Shown here: positions 9,222 through 19,173 of the stretch, piece by piece
How the letters are laid out: every line of letters begins with the position of its first letter
How positions within the stretch are numbered: position 1 is the first letter of the stretch
Source: Clostridia bacterium
GTDB lineage: Bacteria; Bacillota; Clostridia; Christensenellales; Borkfalkiaceae
Direction: 5' to 3'
DNA length: 64,000 nucleotides
Assembly: GCA_017463105.1 (NCBI GenBank)
Contig: JAFTPU010000003.1
Span: forward strand, 30,384 to 94,383
Position numbers and translations under genes: made by a program
Notes under the pieces: model-generated
Seen by the model: the letters and a program-made list of their open reading frames with translations, nothing else
Databases searched by the model: none
Told to the model about the DNA's origin: nothing

Positions 9222-9270
9222 ACAAAATTCGAGGAAAAGAAAGCGATTTCGGGCGGTTTTTTCAAGGATT

Positions 9271-10356
9271 ATGCAAATAAAAAAATTATTCCTTCAAAAT
9301 TTCAGAAATTACGAAAAGGAAACGTTCGCTTTTTCCGACGGCTTGAACGTGCTTTTCGGCAAAAACGCGCAGGGGAAAACCAACTGCGCCGAAGCCGTTT
9401 TCTATCTTTGCACGGGCGCGTCGCTGCGTATCCGCCACGACAAACAGCTCGTGAAAATAGGCGCGGAATCGGCAAAGATCACCGCCGAGGCGGAAAACCG
9501 TTACGGCAGGGTCACGATCGAAGCCGATATCTTCGAAAACAAACGCGAGATCAGGGTCAACGGCACGAAAATCACCAAAAACGCCGATCTGATGGGACAT
9601 ATCAACAGCGTGTTCTTCTCCCCCGGCGAGCTTCGCCTCATTCAGGACGGACCCGACGAACGCCGTCGGTTTATGAATATTTCCATTTCCCAAACCTCGC
9701 CCGCGTATTACACCGCGCTTCTTCGGTATAACAAAATACTCGATCAACGCAACGCGCTCCTTAAAAATTCCGATTATTCCCTCGTTTTGGACACCCTGCC
9801 CGTATGGGACGAACAGCTTTGCAAATACGCCGCGACGGTGGTCAAAAAACGCGCGGAATTTTTGGACAAGCTCGCTCCGTACGCCAAGGAACTGCACGCG
9901 TATCTGACGGACGGCGCGGAGGAGCTCGTCGTTCGTCCCGATAAAAAATACGAGGGGGACGAGGACGAGATCGCCAAAACGCTTTTGCGCAGACTTTCCA
10001 ACAATTACGACAAAGACCTTCGTCTGGGCTTTACGACGGTGGGACCGCATCGCGACGATCTGGACGTGCTGATCTCGGGCGTCGACGCCAAGGCGTACGC
10101 CTCGCAGGGACAGACCCGCACGGCGGCGCTTTCGATGAAGCTCGCGGAAGTGCGGATATTCAAAGACCTTTCGGGCGAATATCCTATCCTCGTGCTCGAC
10201 GACGTGATGAGCGAGCTCGATCTTCCCCGCAGAAAGAAGCTGTTGCAACGTATCCACGGCATACAGACCATTCTGACCTGCACGCACGCCGAACGCGTTC
10301 TGTACGGCACGGAATGTAACAAGATCCGTATCGAAGGCGGACGCATCAAAGAATAA
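9271..10356 (+). CDS. recF: DNA replication and repair protein RecF
   Basis: 361-residue ABC-type ATPase that helps load RecA at single-strand gaps. The N-terminus MQIKKLFLQNFRNY is diagnostic. Walker A is FGKNAQGKTN at about residues 30-39, the signature lies in YASQGQTRTAALSMKLAE, and Walker B/D-loop is PILVLDDVMSELD. The frame stays open far upstream of 9271, but that part is antisense to dnaA and unlike RecF; the ATG at 9271 after AAGGA gives the normal family length. It is divergent from dnaA. The VanW-like gene follows 48 bp downstream. Confidence 0.96.
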   Translation: MQIKKLFLQNFRNYEKETFAFSDGLNVLFGKNAQGKTNCAEAVFYLCTGASLRIRHDKQLVKIGAESAKITAEAENRYGRVTIEADIFENKREIRVNGTKITKNADLMGHINSVFFSPGELRLIQDGPDERRRFMNISISQTSPAYYTALLRYNKILDQRNALLKNSDYSLVLDTLPVWDEQLCKYAATVVKKRAEFLDKLAPYAKELHAYLTDGAEELVVRPDKKYEGDEDEIAKTLLRRLSNNYDKDLRLGFTTVGPHRDDLDVLISGVDAKAYASQGQTRTAALSMKLAEVRIFKDLSGEYPILVLDDVMSELDLPRRKKLLQRIHGIQTILTCTHAERVLYGTECNKIRIEGGRIKE

Positions 10357-10404
10357 AATCCCTCGCCCGCGCCCATACTGTCAAAGCGTAAAGAGGACAG
10401 GGGA

Positions 10405-11211
10405 ATGGGAAAATTACGTGGAATTTTCATAAAATTACTCACGCCCGTTTTAGCGGGCGTGTTTTCCTTTGCGTGCGCTTTGTCCGCTTTGCCCGCGCTT
10501 TTCCCGTCCGCCGCCCCGTCCGAAAAATGGGAAAAGCTGTCCTCTTATACGACTTATTTTAACGCGGAGGACAAGGGCAGGAGCGGCAACATCGTCACCG
10601 CCGCTTCGCTCATCGACGGTATCACCGTACAGGCGTACGGCGAGTTTTCCTTTAACCAAACGGTCGGTCGGCGTACGGCGGAGGCGGGCTTTCAACAGGC
10701 GAAGATCATCGTGAACGGCGAATACGTGCTGGGCGTCGGCGGCGGAGTGTGTCAGGTGAGCACCACGCTCTATAACGCCGCGCTCAAATCGGGTTTGGAG
10801 ATCGTCGAGTTCCATCCGCACTCTTTGCAAGTGCCTTACGTTGCGCCCTCGCGCGACGCGATGGTATCCACCGAAAGCGATCTCAAATTTTTCAACCCCT
10901 ACGCAAACCCCGTCCGCCTTTCCGCGCAGGTGTTCGACGGCGGGATAAGGGTATCCTTTTACGGGAAAAACGAGGGGGACAGGTACGAGATCACCGCTTC
11001 CGTGCTCGCCGAGATCCCGCCGCCTCCGCCCATCGTAAAGGAGGGGGAGACGGAGGGCATACTCCGTTCTCCGAAAAACGGAGTGAAGAGCGAGGCGTAT
11101 CTGGAACGCTATCGCGGCGACAAGCTTTTGTCCCGAAAACGCCTCCGCGAGGACGAGTATCGCCCCGTTCAAGGGATACTCGTCAAAAAAATCGGAAATA
11201 CGACCGATTAA
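10405..11211 (+). CDS. VanW-like family protein, exported
   Basis: 268 residues. The N-terminal hydrophobic segment at about residues 10-33 is a signal peptide or membrane anchor. The VanW domain follows, with SFNQTVGRRTAEAGFQ and the conserved GGGVCQVSTTLYNAALKSG, then HPHSLQVPY. The domain is named after a gene of vancomycin-resistance clusters but is widespread in Clostridia in chromosomal genes of unknown role, probably at the cell envelope; a resistance role should not be inferred. It begins 48 bp after recF with AGGGGA before the ATG, so cotranscription is likely. Confidence 0.85.
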   Translation: MGKLRGIFIKLLTPVLAGVFSFACALSALPALFPSAAPSEKWEKLSSYTTYFNAEDKGRSGNIVTAASLIDGITVQAYGEFSFNQTVGRRTAEAGFQQAKIIVNGEYVLGVGGGVCQVSTTLYNAALKSGLEIVEFHPHSLQVPYVAPSRDAMVSTESDLKFFNPYANPVRLSAQVFDGGIRVSFYGKNEGDRYEITASVLAEIPPPPPIVKEGETEGILRSPKNGVKSEAYLERYRGDKLLSRKRLREDEYRPVQGILVKKIGNTTD

Positions 11212-11225
11212 ATTGCTTCAAACGA

Positions 11226-11254
11226 TTGTGTTTTCTCCGAAAAAATGTTATAAT
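11226..11254 (+). promoter_or_regulatory. Sigma-A promoter of asnS
   Basis: TTGTGT (11226-11231), 17-bp spacer, extended TGTTATAAT with the -10 at 11249-11254. The leader of about 90 nt carries a hairpin (ACGAAAAG with CTTTTCGT, near 11294-11317) and is too short for a T-box. Confidence 0.75.
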
Positions 11255-11351
11255 AAAAAAGTATAAAATCAGGAAAAGTAACGCCTTTTGCTTACGAAAA
11301 GAAAAAAGCTTTTCGTGGCGAGGATAAAAATTATGCAAAGGCAGGTTGATT

Positions 11352-12743
11352 ATGGAGAGGATACAACTCAAAGAACTTAACGCAAATCTTTCCGCGTACG
11401 ACGGCAAAGCCGTTACGGTAGCGGGTTGGGCGAGAACGATCCGCGATTCGAAAGCGTTCGGCTTTATCGAACTCAACGACGGCAGCTGTTTCAAGAGCAC
11501 GCAGATCGTGTTCGAGCGCGCAAACCTTGAAAATTACGAGGAGATCGCGCACACCAACGTGGGTGCGGCGCTCATCGTCAAAGGTATCGTGGTGCTCACG
11601 CCCGAAAACAAACAACCCTACGAGATCAAAGCGACGGAGGTTATCGTCGAAGGGGAATCGACGCCCGATTATCCCTTGCAGAAAAAACGCCACTCCGTCG
11701 AGTTTTTGCGCGAGATCGCCTATCTGAGACCGAGGACGAACCTCTTCGGCGCGGCGTTCCGTATCCGCAGCGAAGCGGCGATCGCCATTCATAAATTCTT
11801 CAACGACCGCGGCTTCGTGTACGTGCATACGCCCATCATCACGGGGAGCGACTGCGAGGGCGCGGGCGCGATGTTTCAGGTAACGACGCTCGATCTTTCC
11901 GCGGAGAAAAAGGCGGGCGAGCCCGATTATAAAGAGGATTTCTTCGGCAAGAAAGCGGCGCTCACCGTTTCGGGACAGCTCAACGCCGAAACGTACGCGA
12001 TGGCGTTCGGCAACGTATATACGTTCGGTCCCACCTTCCGCGCGGAACATTCCAACACGGCGCGCCATGCGGCGGAATTTTGGATGATCGAGCCGGAAAT
12101 GGCGTTCTGCGACCTTGCGGGCGATATGGACGTGGCGGAAGCGATGGTAAAATACGTGATCGATTACGTAAGCGAAACGTGCAAAGACGAGCTGAACTTC
12201 CTCAATCAATTCGTGGACAAAGGCTTGCTCGAACGTCTGAAAAACGTTTCCGAAAACGCGTTCGTGCGTCTGACGTATACGGAAGCGATCGAGATACTGA
12301 AGCAGAACGCAGACAAATTCGACGATAAAAATATTTTCTGGGGCAAGGATCTGCAAAGCGAGCACGAACGTTTCCTCACCGAGCAGGTGTATAAAAAGCC
12401 CGTATTCCTCACCGATTATCCGAAGGAGATCAAGGCGTTCTATATGAAACAGAATCCCGACGGCAAGACGGTGGCGGCGGCAGACCTTCTCGTGCCGGGG
12501 ATCGGCGAGCTTGTCGGCGGCTCGCAGAGAGAAGAAAATTACGACAAGCTGTATAACCGTATCAAGGAGCTGGGCATGGATCCCGAGGATTATTCGTGGT
12601 ATCTCGATCTGCGCAAATACGGCGGCACGACGCACAGCGGTTTCGGGCTGGGCTTCGAAAGAATGGTAATGTATTTGACGGGGATATCGAATATCCGCGA
12701 CGTCGTACCGTACCCTCGTACGTTCGGCGATTTGAAATACTAA
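11352..12743 (+). CDS. asnS: Asparaginyl-tRNA synthetase
   Basis: 463-residue class IIb synthetase charging tRNA-Asn. An N-terminal OB-fold anticodon-binding domain (about residues 1-110) precedes the catalytic core. Motif 2 ([20 protein letters not shown]) has the AsnRS-type features rather than those of AspRS, and motif 3 reads [15 protein letters not shown]. The ATG at 11352 is preferred over the in-frame TTG at 11346, with AGGCAGG upstream. A short out-of-frame reading frame (11333-11380) overlaps the start. It has its own promoter and no clear terminator before plsX. Confidence 0.96.
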   Translation: MERIQLKELNANLSAYDGKAVTVAGWARTIRDSKAFGFIELNDGSCFKSTQIVFERANLENYEEIAHTNVGAALIVKGIVVLTPENKQPYEIKATEVIVEGESTPDYPLQKKRHSVEFLREIAYLRPRTNLFGAAFRIRSEAAIAIHKFFNDRGFVYVHTPIITGSDCEGAGAMFQVTTLDLSAEKKAGEPDYKEDFFGKKAALTVSGQLNAETYAMAFGNVYTFGPTFRAEHSNTARHAAEFWMIEPEMAFCDLAGDMDVAEAMVKYVIDYVSETCKDELNFLNQFVDKGLLERLKNVSENAFVRLTYTEAIEILKQNADKFDDKNIFWGKDLQSEHERFLTEQVYKKPVFLTDYPKEIKAFYMKQNPDGKTVAAADLLVPGIGELVGGSQREENYDKLYNRIKELGMDPEDYSWYLDLRKYGGTTHSGFGLGFERMVMYLTGISNIRDVVPYPRTFGDLKY

Positions 12744-12805
12744 AAGAGTGAAGTTTTCACTTTTAAGCCCCGCTTAAAAAATTCACTTGTAATCAGGAGA
12801 ACATT

Positions 12806-13861
12806 ATGACGAAAATCATCATTGACGCAATGGGCGGCGACTACGCGCCCAAACAGCAGGTGGCGGGCGCAGTCAACGCCTTGCAAAACGATAAGGATCT
12901 GTATCTGATCCTCGTCGGCGACGAGGCGCAGATCAAAGCCGAGCTCGCCGATAAAAACTACGACGCTTCGCGCATGGAGATCGTACATACCACCGAGACG
13001 ATCGGCATGGAGGAGATCCCCACGAAAGCCGTCAAGACGAAAAAGGATTCCTCCCTCGTCGTGGCGTTCCGTATGCTCAAGGAGGGCAAGGCGGACGGAC
13101 TCGTTTCCTCCGGCTCGACGGGCGCGGTGCTCACTGCGGGCGTACTTATTTTAGGCAGATTGAAGGGCGTTTCCCGTCCCGCGCTCTGCCCCGCGATCCC
13201 CAATTATAGGGGCGAAAGCACCTTCCTTTGCGATTGCGGTGCAAATCTCGAATGTAAACCGATCAATCTTATCCATTTCGCCGTGATGGCGACGGCGTAC
13301 GCACAGGCGGTGTACGGCGTGAAAAGTCCACGCGTGGGCTTGCTCAACAACGGCACGGAGGACCATAAGGGGCTTCTTTTGCAACAGGAGACGCACGCGC
13401 TTCTCAAAAATATCGACTGTATCAATTATACGGGCAACGCGGAGGCGCGCGAGCTGATGTACGGCGAGCTCGACGTAATGGTTGCGGACGGCTTCACGGG
13501 CAATATCGCGATGAAGGCGATCGAGGGCTGCGGAAAAACGGTGTCCACTATTTTGAAACGCGAATATAAACGCAATCTTTGGACGAAGATAGGCGCTTTG
13601 CTTTCGGGCGGCGTGATCAAAAACATCAAAGGCTCGCTCGATTACGAAAGCAAGGGCGGCGCGATGTTTCTCGGCTTGAATAAAGCGGTGGTGAAAGGGC
13701 ACGGCAATTCGAAAGCCCGCGCGTTCGAGGTCTGCATTTCGCAGGCGGCAAACGCCGTGCGTGGGGATATGGTCGCCAAGATGAAAGCGATGATCGACGC
13801 CGTCAATATCGACGCGCTGGCAAAACCCGCCGAAGCGGCGGCGGAAAACGGTGCGCAATAA
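12806..13861 (+). CDS. plsX: Phosphate acyltransferase PlsX
   Basis: 351-residue enzyme converting acyl-ACP to acyl-phosphate for phosphatidic acid synthesis. The family hallmarks are IIDAMGGDYAPK at the start, SSGSTGAVLTAG, ALCPAIPN, and VADGFTGNIAMKAIEG. AGGAG lies before the ATG. It heads the group plsX-rnc-smc-ftsY; the acpP gene often found between plsX and rnc is missing here. The stop is one base before the rnc start, so the two are tightly coupled. Confidence 0.96.
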   Translation: MTKIIIDAMGGDYAPKQQVAGAVNALQNDKDLYLILVGDEAQIKAELADKNYDASRMEIVHTTETIGMEEIPTKAVKTKKDSSLVVAFRMLKEGKADGLVSSGSTGAVLTAGVLILGRLKGVSRPALCPAIPNYRGESTFLCDCGANLECKPINLIHFAVMATAYAQAVYGVKSPRVGLLNNGTEDHKGLLLQQETHALLKNIDCINYTGNAEARELMYGELDVMVADGFTGNIAMKAIEGCGKTVSTILKREYKRNLWTKIGALLSGGVIKNIKGSLDYESKGGAMFLGLNKAVVKGHGNSKARAFEVCISQAANAVRGDMVAKMKAMIDAVNIDALAKPAEAAAENGAQ

Positions 13862-13862
13862 T

Positions 13863-14546
13863 ATGGACTTCCCGTATGCGGAGGTCGAGCAAAAGCTCGG
13901 CTACGTTTTCCATAATAAAAAACTTTTGCAACAGGCGTTTACCCATTCGTCCTATTCCAACCGTTACGGCACGGGCGATAACGAACGCATGGAATATCTC
14001 GGCGACTCGGTGTTGCAGCTGATCGTCACCGAATGGCAGTATCGCAACGACGCGCAAGCCTCGGAGGGGAAGCTCACCGCCAAGCGACAGAAGCTCGTTT
14101 GCAAGGACGCGCTCGACAGCGCGGTGGACGCGCTCGGGATTTGGCAATATTTGCTCGCTTCGGGTACGGAATACAACGTGCGGGGCAAGGCGAAATCCAG
14201 CCTTTTCGAGGCAGTCGCGGCGGCGATCTATCTCGACGGCGGGTATAAGGCGGCGAAGAGATTCGTGCTCGAACACGGCAACGTGCATTTCGACGTGCAG
14301 GTGGGCAATCCCAAAGGCGAACTGAAAGAATTTTTGGAAAAGCGCGGAGCGGAAGAGCCCGTTTATGAAGTGGAAAAAACGGGCAAGGACAACAGCCCCT
14401 ATTTCCATTGCGTCGCGTATGCGCTCGGCGAAAGCGCGAAAGGGGAAGGAAGAACGAAAAAGGAAGCGGAAGCCACCGCGGCGGCGCGCCTTTTGTGGGA
14501 GCTGGAAAAGAGAACGCAGTCCCCCGTAAAAAAGAGAAAAAAATAA
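13863..14546 (+). CDS. rnc: Ribonuclease III
   Basis: 227-residue double-strand-specific endoribonuclease for rRNA and mRNA processing. The RNase III signature ERMEYLGDSV is at residues 41-50, with the second acidic site in SSLFEAVAAAIYLDGG. The dsRNA-binding domain occupies about residues 155-222 (NPKGELKEFLEKRG, then GRTKKEAEATAAARLL). The ATG at 13863 directly follows the plsX stop; an in-frame GTG at 13851 overlapping plsX is the alternative. A basic C-terminal tail (KKRKK) ends the protein. Confidence 0.96.
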   Translation: MDFPYAEVEQKLGYVFHNKKLLQQAFTHSSYSNRYGTGDNERMEYLGDSVLQLIVTEWQYRNDAQASEGKLTAKRQKLVCKDALDSAVDALGIWQYLLASGTEYNVRGKAKSSLFEAVAAAIYLDGGYKAAKRFVLEHGNVHFDVQVGNPKGELKEFLEKRGAEEPVYEVEKTGKDNSPYFHCVAYALGESAKGEGRTKKEAEATAAARLLWELEKRTQSPVKKRKK

Positions 14547-14578
14547 AGTATATAGATATATATAACAAGGAGTACATT

Positions 14579-17500
14579 TTGGATTTAAAGGAAATACGAC
14601 TCGTCGGCTTTAAATCGTTTGCCGACAAAACGACGATCCGTTTCGAGGAGGGCGTTACCTGTATCGTAGGTCCCAACGGGTGCGGGAAAAGTAACGTAGC
14701 GGACGCGGTGCGCTGGGTGCTCGGCGAACAGTCGGCGAAATCTCTGCGCGGTACGAATATGCAGGACGTTATCTTCGGCGGTACGCTGGAGCGCAAACCG
14801 CAGTCCTCTTGCGAGGTCACGCTCGTTTTCGACAACACCAATCGCATTTTCGATATCGACGTGCCCGAAGTGGCGATGACCCGCCGTTTACAGCGCGCGG
14901 GCGAGGATAAATTCGAAAGTAAATATCTCATCAACGGTCAGCCGAGCAGATTGAAAGATCTCGTTACGCTTTTCCACGGTATCGGCTTGGGCAAAGAGGG
15001 GTATTCGATCATAGGGCAGGGCAAGGTCGAACAGATCATGAACGCCAAGCCCGAGGACCGTCGTCTGATCTTCGAGGAGGCGACGGGGCTTATGGTTTAT
15101 AAATCCCGTAAGCAGGAGATCGAAAGAAAGATCGAGGATTCCAACGAGAATCTTTTCATTTACAGCCAGCGTATCGACGAAGCGCAGCGCCGCTTGGGTC
15201 CTCTTTCCAAACAGGCGGCGGCGGCGAAAGAATACAACGAATATTCCGAATCGCTCAAGCTCAACGAGGCGAATACGTACATATATCGCTACGAGAACGC
15301 GGAAAACGAAAAGGGCAAGTTCAAAAAGGACATTTCGACCATTTCCGACAAGATCATCGACCTCAACACGCAGATCGAGCTGATCAACCGCAGATTGGAC
15401 GAGAACCGCGAAAAGATCGGACAAGCCGATCTCCGCTTGACCGAGCTCAACGACAAGCGCGTGGAATTGTCCGTCGGAAACGAGAGAAAGGACGGCGAGC
15501 TGCGTCTTGCGCGCGAGCGTATCAAGACCTACCGTTCGCAGATCGAAGCGGCGACGGAGATGCTCGAGGCGAGCAAAACGCGTATCGGCGAGATCGACGA
15601 CGAGATCGCCGTAACGCAGAGGAAGAACGCGGAGGATACGAAGCGTATCGCGGAGATAGAGACGCAGACGGAGGTCTTGCGTTCGGCGATCGCCGCGCTG
15701 GATAAGAAGATCGAAGTGTTCGAAAGGCTGTCGGACGAAAACCGTTTGAGCCAGCTTTCGACGGCGGACGATCTTTCCGAACTGAAGAAAAACCTCGGTA
15801 CGCTCGAGGCGAGAATGGAGGCGGTCAAGGACAGGATCGCCGAGCTGGAAGCCGCGCTCAAAAAGACGGAGGACAGAAAGGAACGCCTTTCCGACGAGCT
15901 CGATTCGGTGAGAAAGGACCTTGGCAATCTGAAAAAATTCACCTCGACGGGCATGAAGGATTTCGAGGAGAAGCAGGAAGAAGCCCGCGAAATGCAGCTC
16001 ACGATCAACGATTTCAATCAGGAGCTGTTCAACGCAAACGGTCAGATCGCGTCTTTGAGAGAAAATCTCGAAATGTATATCAGTTTGAAAAACCGTTTCG
16101 AGGGCTATAAAGAATCGGTAAGGAGATTGCTTTCCGTATCCAAGACGAACGGCGAGATCGGCAAACACCTGCGCGGCGCGTTGGCGGACGTCGTTTCTAC
16201 CGAGCAGAGATACGAAACGGCAATCGAAACGGCTTTTGGCGGCGCGATGCAGAACGTCGTCACCCCCACGGCGGACGACGCGAAATATCTCATCGAATAT
16301 CTGAAACGCACGGGCGGCGGTATCGTCACGTTCCTGCCCGTAGCAAGCATGCGCCCCCGTCCCGATTCCCGCGAGATCAGACGCGCGCTCGACGAACGCG
16401 GCGCGATGGGGCTTGCGACCGAGCTCGTGCACTACGACGACTATTATTATAACGTGATCTCGAACTTGCTCGGCAATACGCTTATTTGCGACAATATCGC
16501 CAACGCGACGACGATCGCGAAGAAGTACGGCAACACGTTCAAGATCGTGACGCTCGACGGCGATCTGATCGCGACCAGCGGTTCGATGACGGGCGGCAGC
16601 AGAGGCAAAAACACGGGCTCGCTCCTTTCCAACGAGCGTAAGATACAGGAATGTAAAGACAATATCGCCCGTAAGCAAAAATATATCGAGAAACTGAAAG
16701 CGGCGATCGCGGACAGCGAAAAAGCCAAGGCGGAAGCGGAGGCGGCGGTCGATAAACTGCGTGAAAAATATCAGGGCGCGAACAGCGAGATCGCGGGGCT
16801 TTTGCAGCGCGAAACGGCGCTCGTGCAACAGCTCGAGGAGGCGGAAAGCGACGTGGAAACGTACGCGCAAGCGCTCGGCGAGCTGAAACTGAAGCTGAAC
16901 GAACTGCAATCGGAAGAGGCGAATTCGTCGCTCAGCGAAGAGGAGATCAGATCCCGTCAACGCGGCGCGGAACAGCAGATCGAAAATCAGCGCAGTCAGT
17001 GCGATTCGTTCAAGGAAGAACGTGCGGAAAAGAGCGAAACGCTGAGAAAAGCAGAGATCGAATACGCGTCCCTGCGTTCGGCGGTCGACAAGCAAGCGGA
17101 GACGGTCGCAAGACTTACGGTAGAGAAAGAAGAACTCGTCAAACGTATTCTGGATATGGAATACGAAAAGACGGAAACGCAGACCAAACTCAACGGTTTG
17201 GAAGCGGAAGCGGCGGAAAAAGAGCTCACCGACGAGGAGAAAGCGGCGGTACAGGCGATCGTCGACGAGATCGCGCGCATATCCAAGGAAAAGGAAGAGA
17301 TCAACGCCCGTCAGTTGGCGCTCGAAGAGGAAAAGACCTCTTTGCAGGAAACGCTTACGAAACAGAGCGACAAGCGGTATAAATGCGAGCTGGAGATCTC
17401 CAAGATCGACACCAACCTCGAAAACCTGCGTCTGCGCGTAGAGGAGGCTTACGGACTCGATTACGAGGGCTGTCTGCCGATGAGAAAGGACGATTTCAAC

Positions 17501-18187
17501 GCAGAGGAAGCGGCGAACGTGATCGCGGCGTTAAAACGCAAGATCACGATGCTCGGCGCGGTCAACCCCAATGCCGTGGAGGAATACGAATACGAAAAAA
17601 CGCATTGCGACGAGATGGTGACCCAGCGCGACGATTTGCAGAAAGCGATCGACGACCTGCAATCCGCGCTCGATCAGATCCGCGCGGAGATGTTGCGTAT
17701 CTTCAACGAGGGCTTCGAGAAGATCAACGAAAACTTCAAGATCACCTTCAAGGAACTCTTCGGCGGCGGCAAGGCGGAGCTCCAGATCAACTACGAGGAA
17801 GGCGAGGATCCGCTGAACGCGGGTATCGAGATCGTGGCTTGCCCTCCCGGCAAAAAACTGACGAAGATCTCGCTTCTGTCGGGCGGCGAAAGAGCGTTGA
17901 CGGCGATCGCGATCCTGTTTGCGATCCTCAGATCGCACCCGATGCCCTTCTGTATTCTGGACGAGATCGAAGCGGCGCTCGACGATGCGAACGTGGACAG
18001 ATTCGCTTCGTATCTGAAACGCTTTGCGGAAGAAACGCAGTTTATCGTCATCACGCACAGAAAGCCGACGATGAACCAAGCGGACAGCCTTTTCGGCGTC
18101 ACCATGCAGGAAAAGGGCGTGTCGAAGATCGTATCCGTCAAGCTTGCGGAAGTAGAAAGCAAGCTGGGCGCAGGCACGGTAGAATAA
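14579..18187 (+). CDS. smc: Chromosome segregation protein SMC
   Basis: 1202-residue condensin subunit. Walker A GPNGCGKS is at residues 31-38, followed by a long coiled coil, a hinge at about 510-690, a return coiled coil, the C-motif LLSGGERALTAIA and Walker B PFCILDEIEAALDD. The start is an unusual TTG at 14579, chosen because a good AAGGAG lies six bases before it and translation then begins DLKEIRLVGFKSFADK, the normal SMC N-terminus; upstream in-frame starts would run back through rnc. The stop abuts a heptamer repeat. Confidence 0.96.
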   Translation: MDLKEIRLVGFKSFADKTTIRFEEGVTCIVGPNGCGKSNVADAVRWVLGEQSAKSLRGTNMQDVIFGGTLERKPQSSCEVTLVFDNTNRIFDIDVPEVAMTRRLQRAGEDKFESKYLINGQPSRLKDLVTLFHGIGLGKEGYSIIGQGKVEQIMNAKPEDRRLIFEEATGLMVYKSRKQEIERKIEDSNENLFIYSQRIDEAQRRLGPLSKQAAAAKEYNEYSESLKLNEANTYIYRYENAENEKGKFKKDISTISDKIIDLNTQIELINRRLDENREKIGQADLRLTELNDKRVELSVGNERKDGELRLARERIKTYRSQIEAATEMLEASKTRIGEIDDEIAVTQRKNAEDTKRIAEIETQTEVLRSAIAALDKKIEVFERLSDENRLSQLSTADDLSELKKNLGTLEARMEAVKDRIAELEAALKKTEDRKERLSDELDSVRKDLGNLKKFTSTGMKDFEEKQEEAREMQLTINDFNQELFNANGQIASLRENLEMYISLKNRFEGYKESVRRLLSVSKTNGEIGKHLRGALADVVSTEQRYETAIETAFGGAMQNVVTPTADDAKYLIEYLKRTGGGIVTFLPVASMRPRPDSREIRRALDERGAMGLATELVHYDDYYYNVISNLLGNTLICDNIANATTIAKKYGNTFKIVTLDGDLIATSGSMTGGSRGKNTGSLLSNERKIQECKDNIARKQKYIEKLKAAIADSEKAKAEAEAAVDKLREKYQGANSEIAGLLQRETALVQQLEEAESDVETYAQALGELKLKLNELQSEEANSSLSEEEIRSRQRGAEQQIENQRSQCDSFKEERAEKSETLRKAEIEYASLRSAVDKQAETVARLTVEKEELVKRILDMEYEKTETQTKLNGLEAEAAEKELTDEEKAAVQAIVDEIARISKEKEEINARQLALEEEKTSLQETLTKQSDKRYKCELEISKIDTNLENLRLRVEEAYGLDYEGCLPMRKDDFNAEEAANVIAALKRKITMLGAVNPNAVEEYEYEKTHCDEMVTQRDDLQKAIDDLQSALDQIRAEMLRIFNEGFEKINENFKITFKELFGGGKAELQINYEEGEDPLNAGIEIVACPPGKKLTKISLLSGGERALTAIAILFAILRSHPMPFCILDEIEAALDDANVDRFASYLKRFAEETQFIVITHRKPTMNQADSLFGVTMQEKGVSKIVSVKLAEVESKLGAGTVE

Positions 18188-18250
18188 ATGCAAAATGCAA
18201 AATGATTGAATAATTTACAATAATTTCGCATTTAACGTTTTGCATTTTTT
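18188..18250 (+). repeat. Heptamer-repeat palindromic element, copy 1 (smc/ftsY)
   Basis: Two ATGCAAA units start at the base after the smc stop, followed by ATGATTGAATAATTT and a right end (GCATTTAACGTTTTGCATTT) complementary to the left end, closing in T residues. The folded transcript could act as a terminator. Four related copies occur in the window. Confidence 0.75.
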
Positions 18251-18276
18251 AAGCAATATAATTAAGGACGTTTATA

Positions 18277-19173
18277 ATGGGATTATTCGGTAAACTTTTC
18301 GGCGCGCTGAAAAAGACGAAAACGGCGTTTTCGGAAAAACTTCGCGTACTGTTTTCCAAAAATAAGCTCGGCAACGAGTTTTACGAGGAGCTCGAAGAGA
18401 TCCTCATTTCCTCCGACGTGTCGGTAACGACGGCGGAGGAGGTCGTCGATCGCGTAAAAGCACAGGCGATCGCGGAAAGACTTAAGGACGAAGCGTACGT
18501 GACGAACCTGCTTCGCGGCGTACTCACCGATATGCTGGAGGAATCGGAGGTCGAACCGCCCTCTTACCCCTGCGTGATCATGCTAGTCGGCGTGAACGGC
18601 GTAGGCAAGACGACGACGGTGGGCAAGCTCGCGCACTATTTCCTTTCCAAAGGCAAAACGGTGACGGTGGCGGCGGCGGACACCTTCCGCGCGGCGGCGA
18701 GCGAACAGCTTTCCGTTTGGGCGGAGCGCGCGAAAGTGCGTATCGTCAAGCACGAGGAAGGGAGCGATCCCTCCGCGGTCATCTTCGACGCGGTCTCCTC
18801 GGCGAAAGCCAAGAAAACGGACGTCGTGATCGTCGATACGGCGGGAAGATTGCACGTAAAAGACAATTTGATGAACGAATTGCGTAAAATGGATAGAGTC
18901 GTCAAACGCGAATATCCCGAAGCGGACTTTTTGAAGCTGCTCGTGCTCGACGCGACGACGGGGCAGAATGCGGTCAATCAGGCGCGCGTATTCGACGAGG
19001 CGGTGGAGCTGGACGGTATCGTTTTGACGAAGCTGGACGGCACGGCGAAGGGCGGCTTCGTATTCTCCCTCTCGTCCGAGCTTTCTTTGCCCGTGATCTT
19101 CGCGGGCGTGGGCGAGAAGATGGACGATCTCGAGGCTTTTGACAGTAAAGAGTTTGTGAACGCGATATTGTAA
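18277..19173 (+). CDS. ftsY: Signal recognition particle receptor FtsY
   Basis: 298-residue SRP GTPase at the membrane. A short N domain (about residues 20-90) has only a small amphipathic N-terminus and no long acidic A region, as in many Firmicutes. The G domain has G1 GVNGVGKTTT at about 105-114, DTFRAAASEQL, DTAGRLH and TKLDGTAKGG. AAGGA lies about 9 bases before the ATG. It follows smc, the usual order. The stop again abuts a heptamer repeat. Confidence 0.97.
   Translation: MGLFGKLFGALKKTKTAFSEKLRVLFSKNKLGNEFYEELEEILISSDVSVTTAEEVVDRVKAQAIAERLKDEAYVTNLLRGVLTDMLEESEVEPPSYPCVIMLVGVNGVGKTTTVGKLAHYFLSKGKTVTVAAADTFRAAASEQLSVWAERAKVRIVKHEEGSDPSAVIFDAVSSAKAKKTDVVIVDTAGRLHVKDNLMNELRKMDRVVKREYPEADFLKLLVLDATTGQNAVNQARVFDEAVELDGIVLTKLDGTAKGGFVFSLSSELSLPVIFAGVGEKMDDLEAFDSKEFVNAIL

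Noticed and set aside
8038-9270. Long N-terminal extension of RecF (frame open from 8038)
   Set aside because: That part is antisense to dnaA and unlike any RecF; the conserved RecF N-terminus and a ribosome-binding site are at 9271.
9133-9270. Replication origin in the dnaA-recF gap
   Set aside because: Only one near-consensus DnaA box is visible and the gap is short; AT-richness alone is explained by promoters.
10405-11211. Vancomycin resistance gene
   Set aside because: The VanW-like domain is common in Clostridia without resistance; no vanS/R, vanH, ligase or vanX genes are nearby.
11212-11351. T-box riboswitch before asnS
   Set aside because: The leader is only about 90 nt and lacks the T-box sequence and a terminator/antiterminator pair.
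14888-17095. 735-codon leftward frame inside smc
   Set aside because: It is the complement of a highly biased coding sequence; composition is Arg/Phe/Leu-rich with no recognisable domain, while SMC on the other strand is certain.
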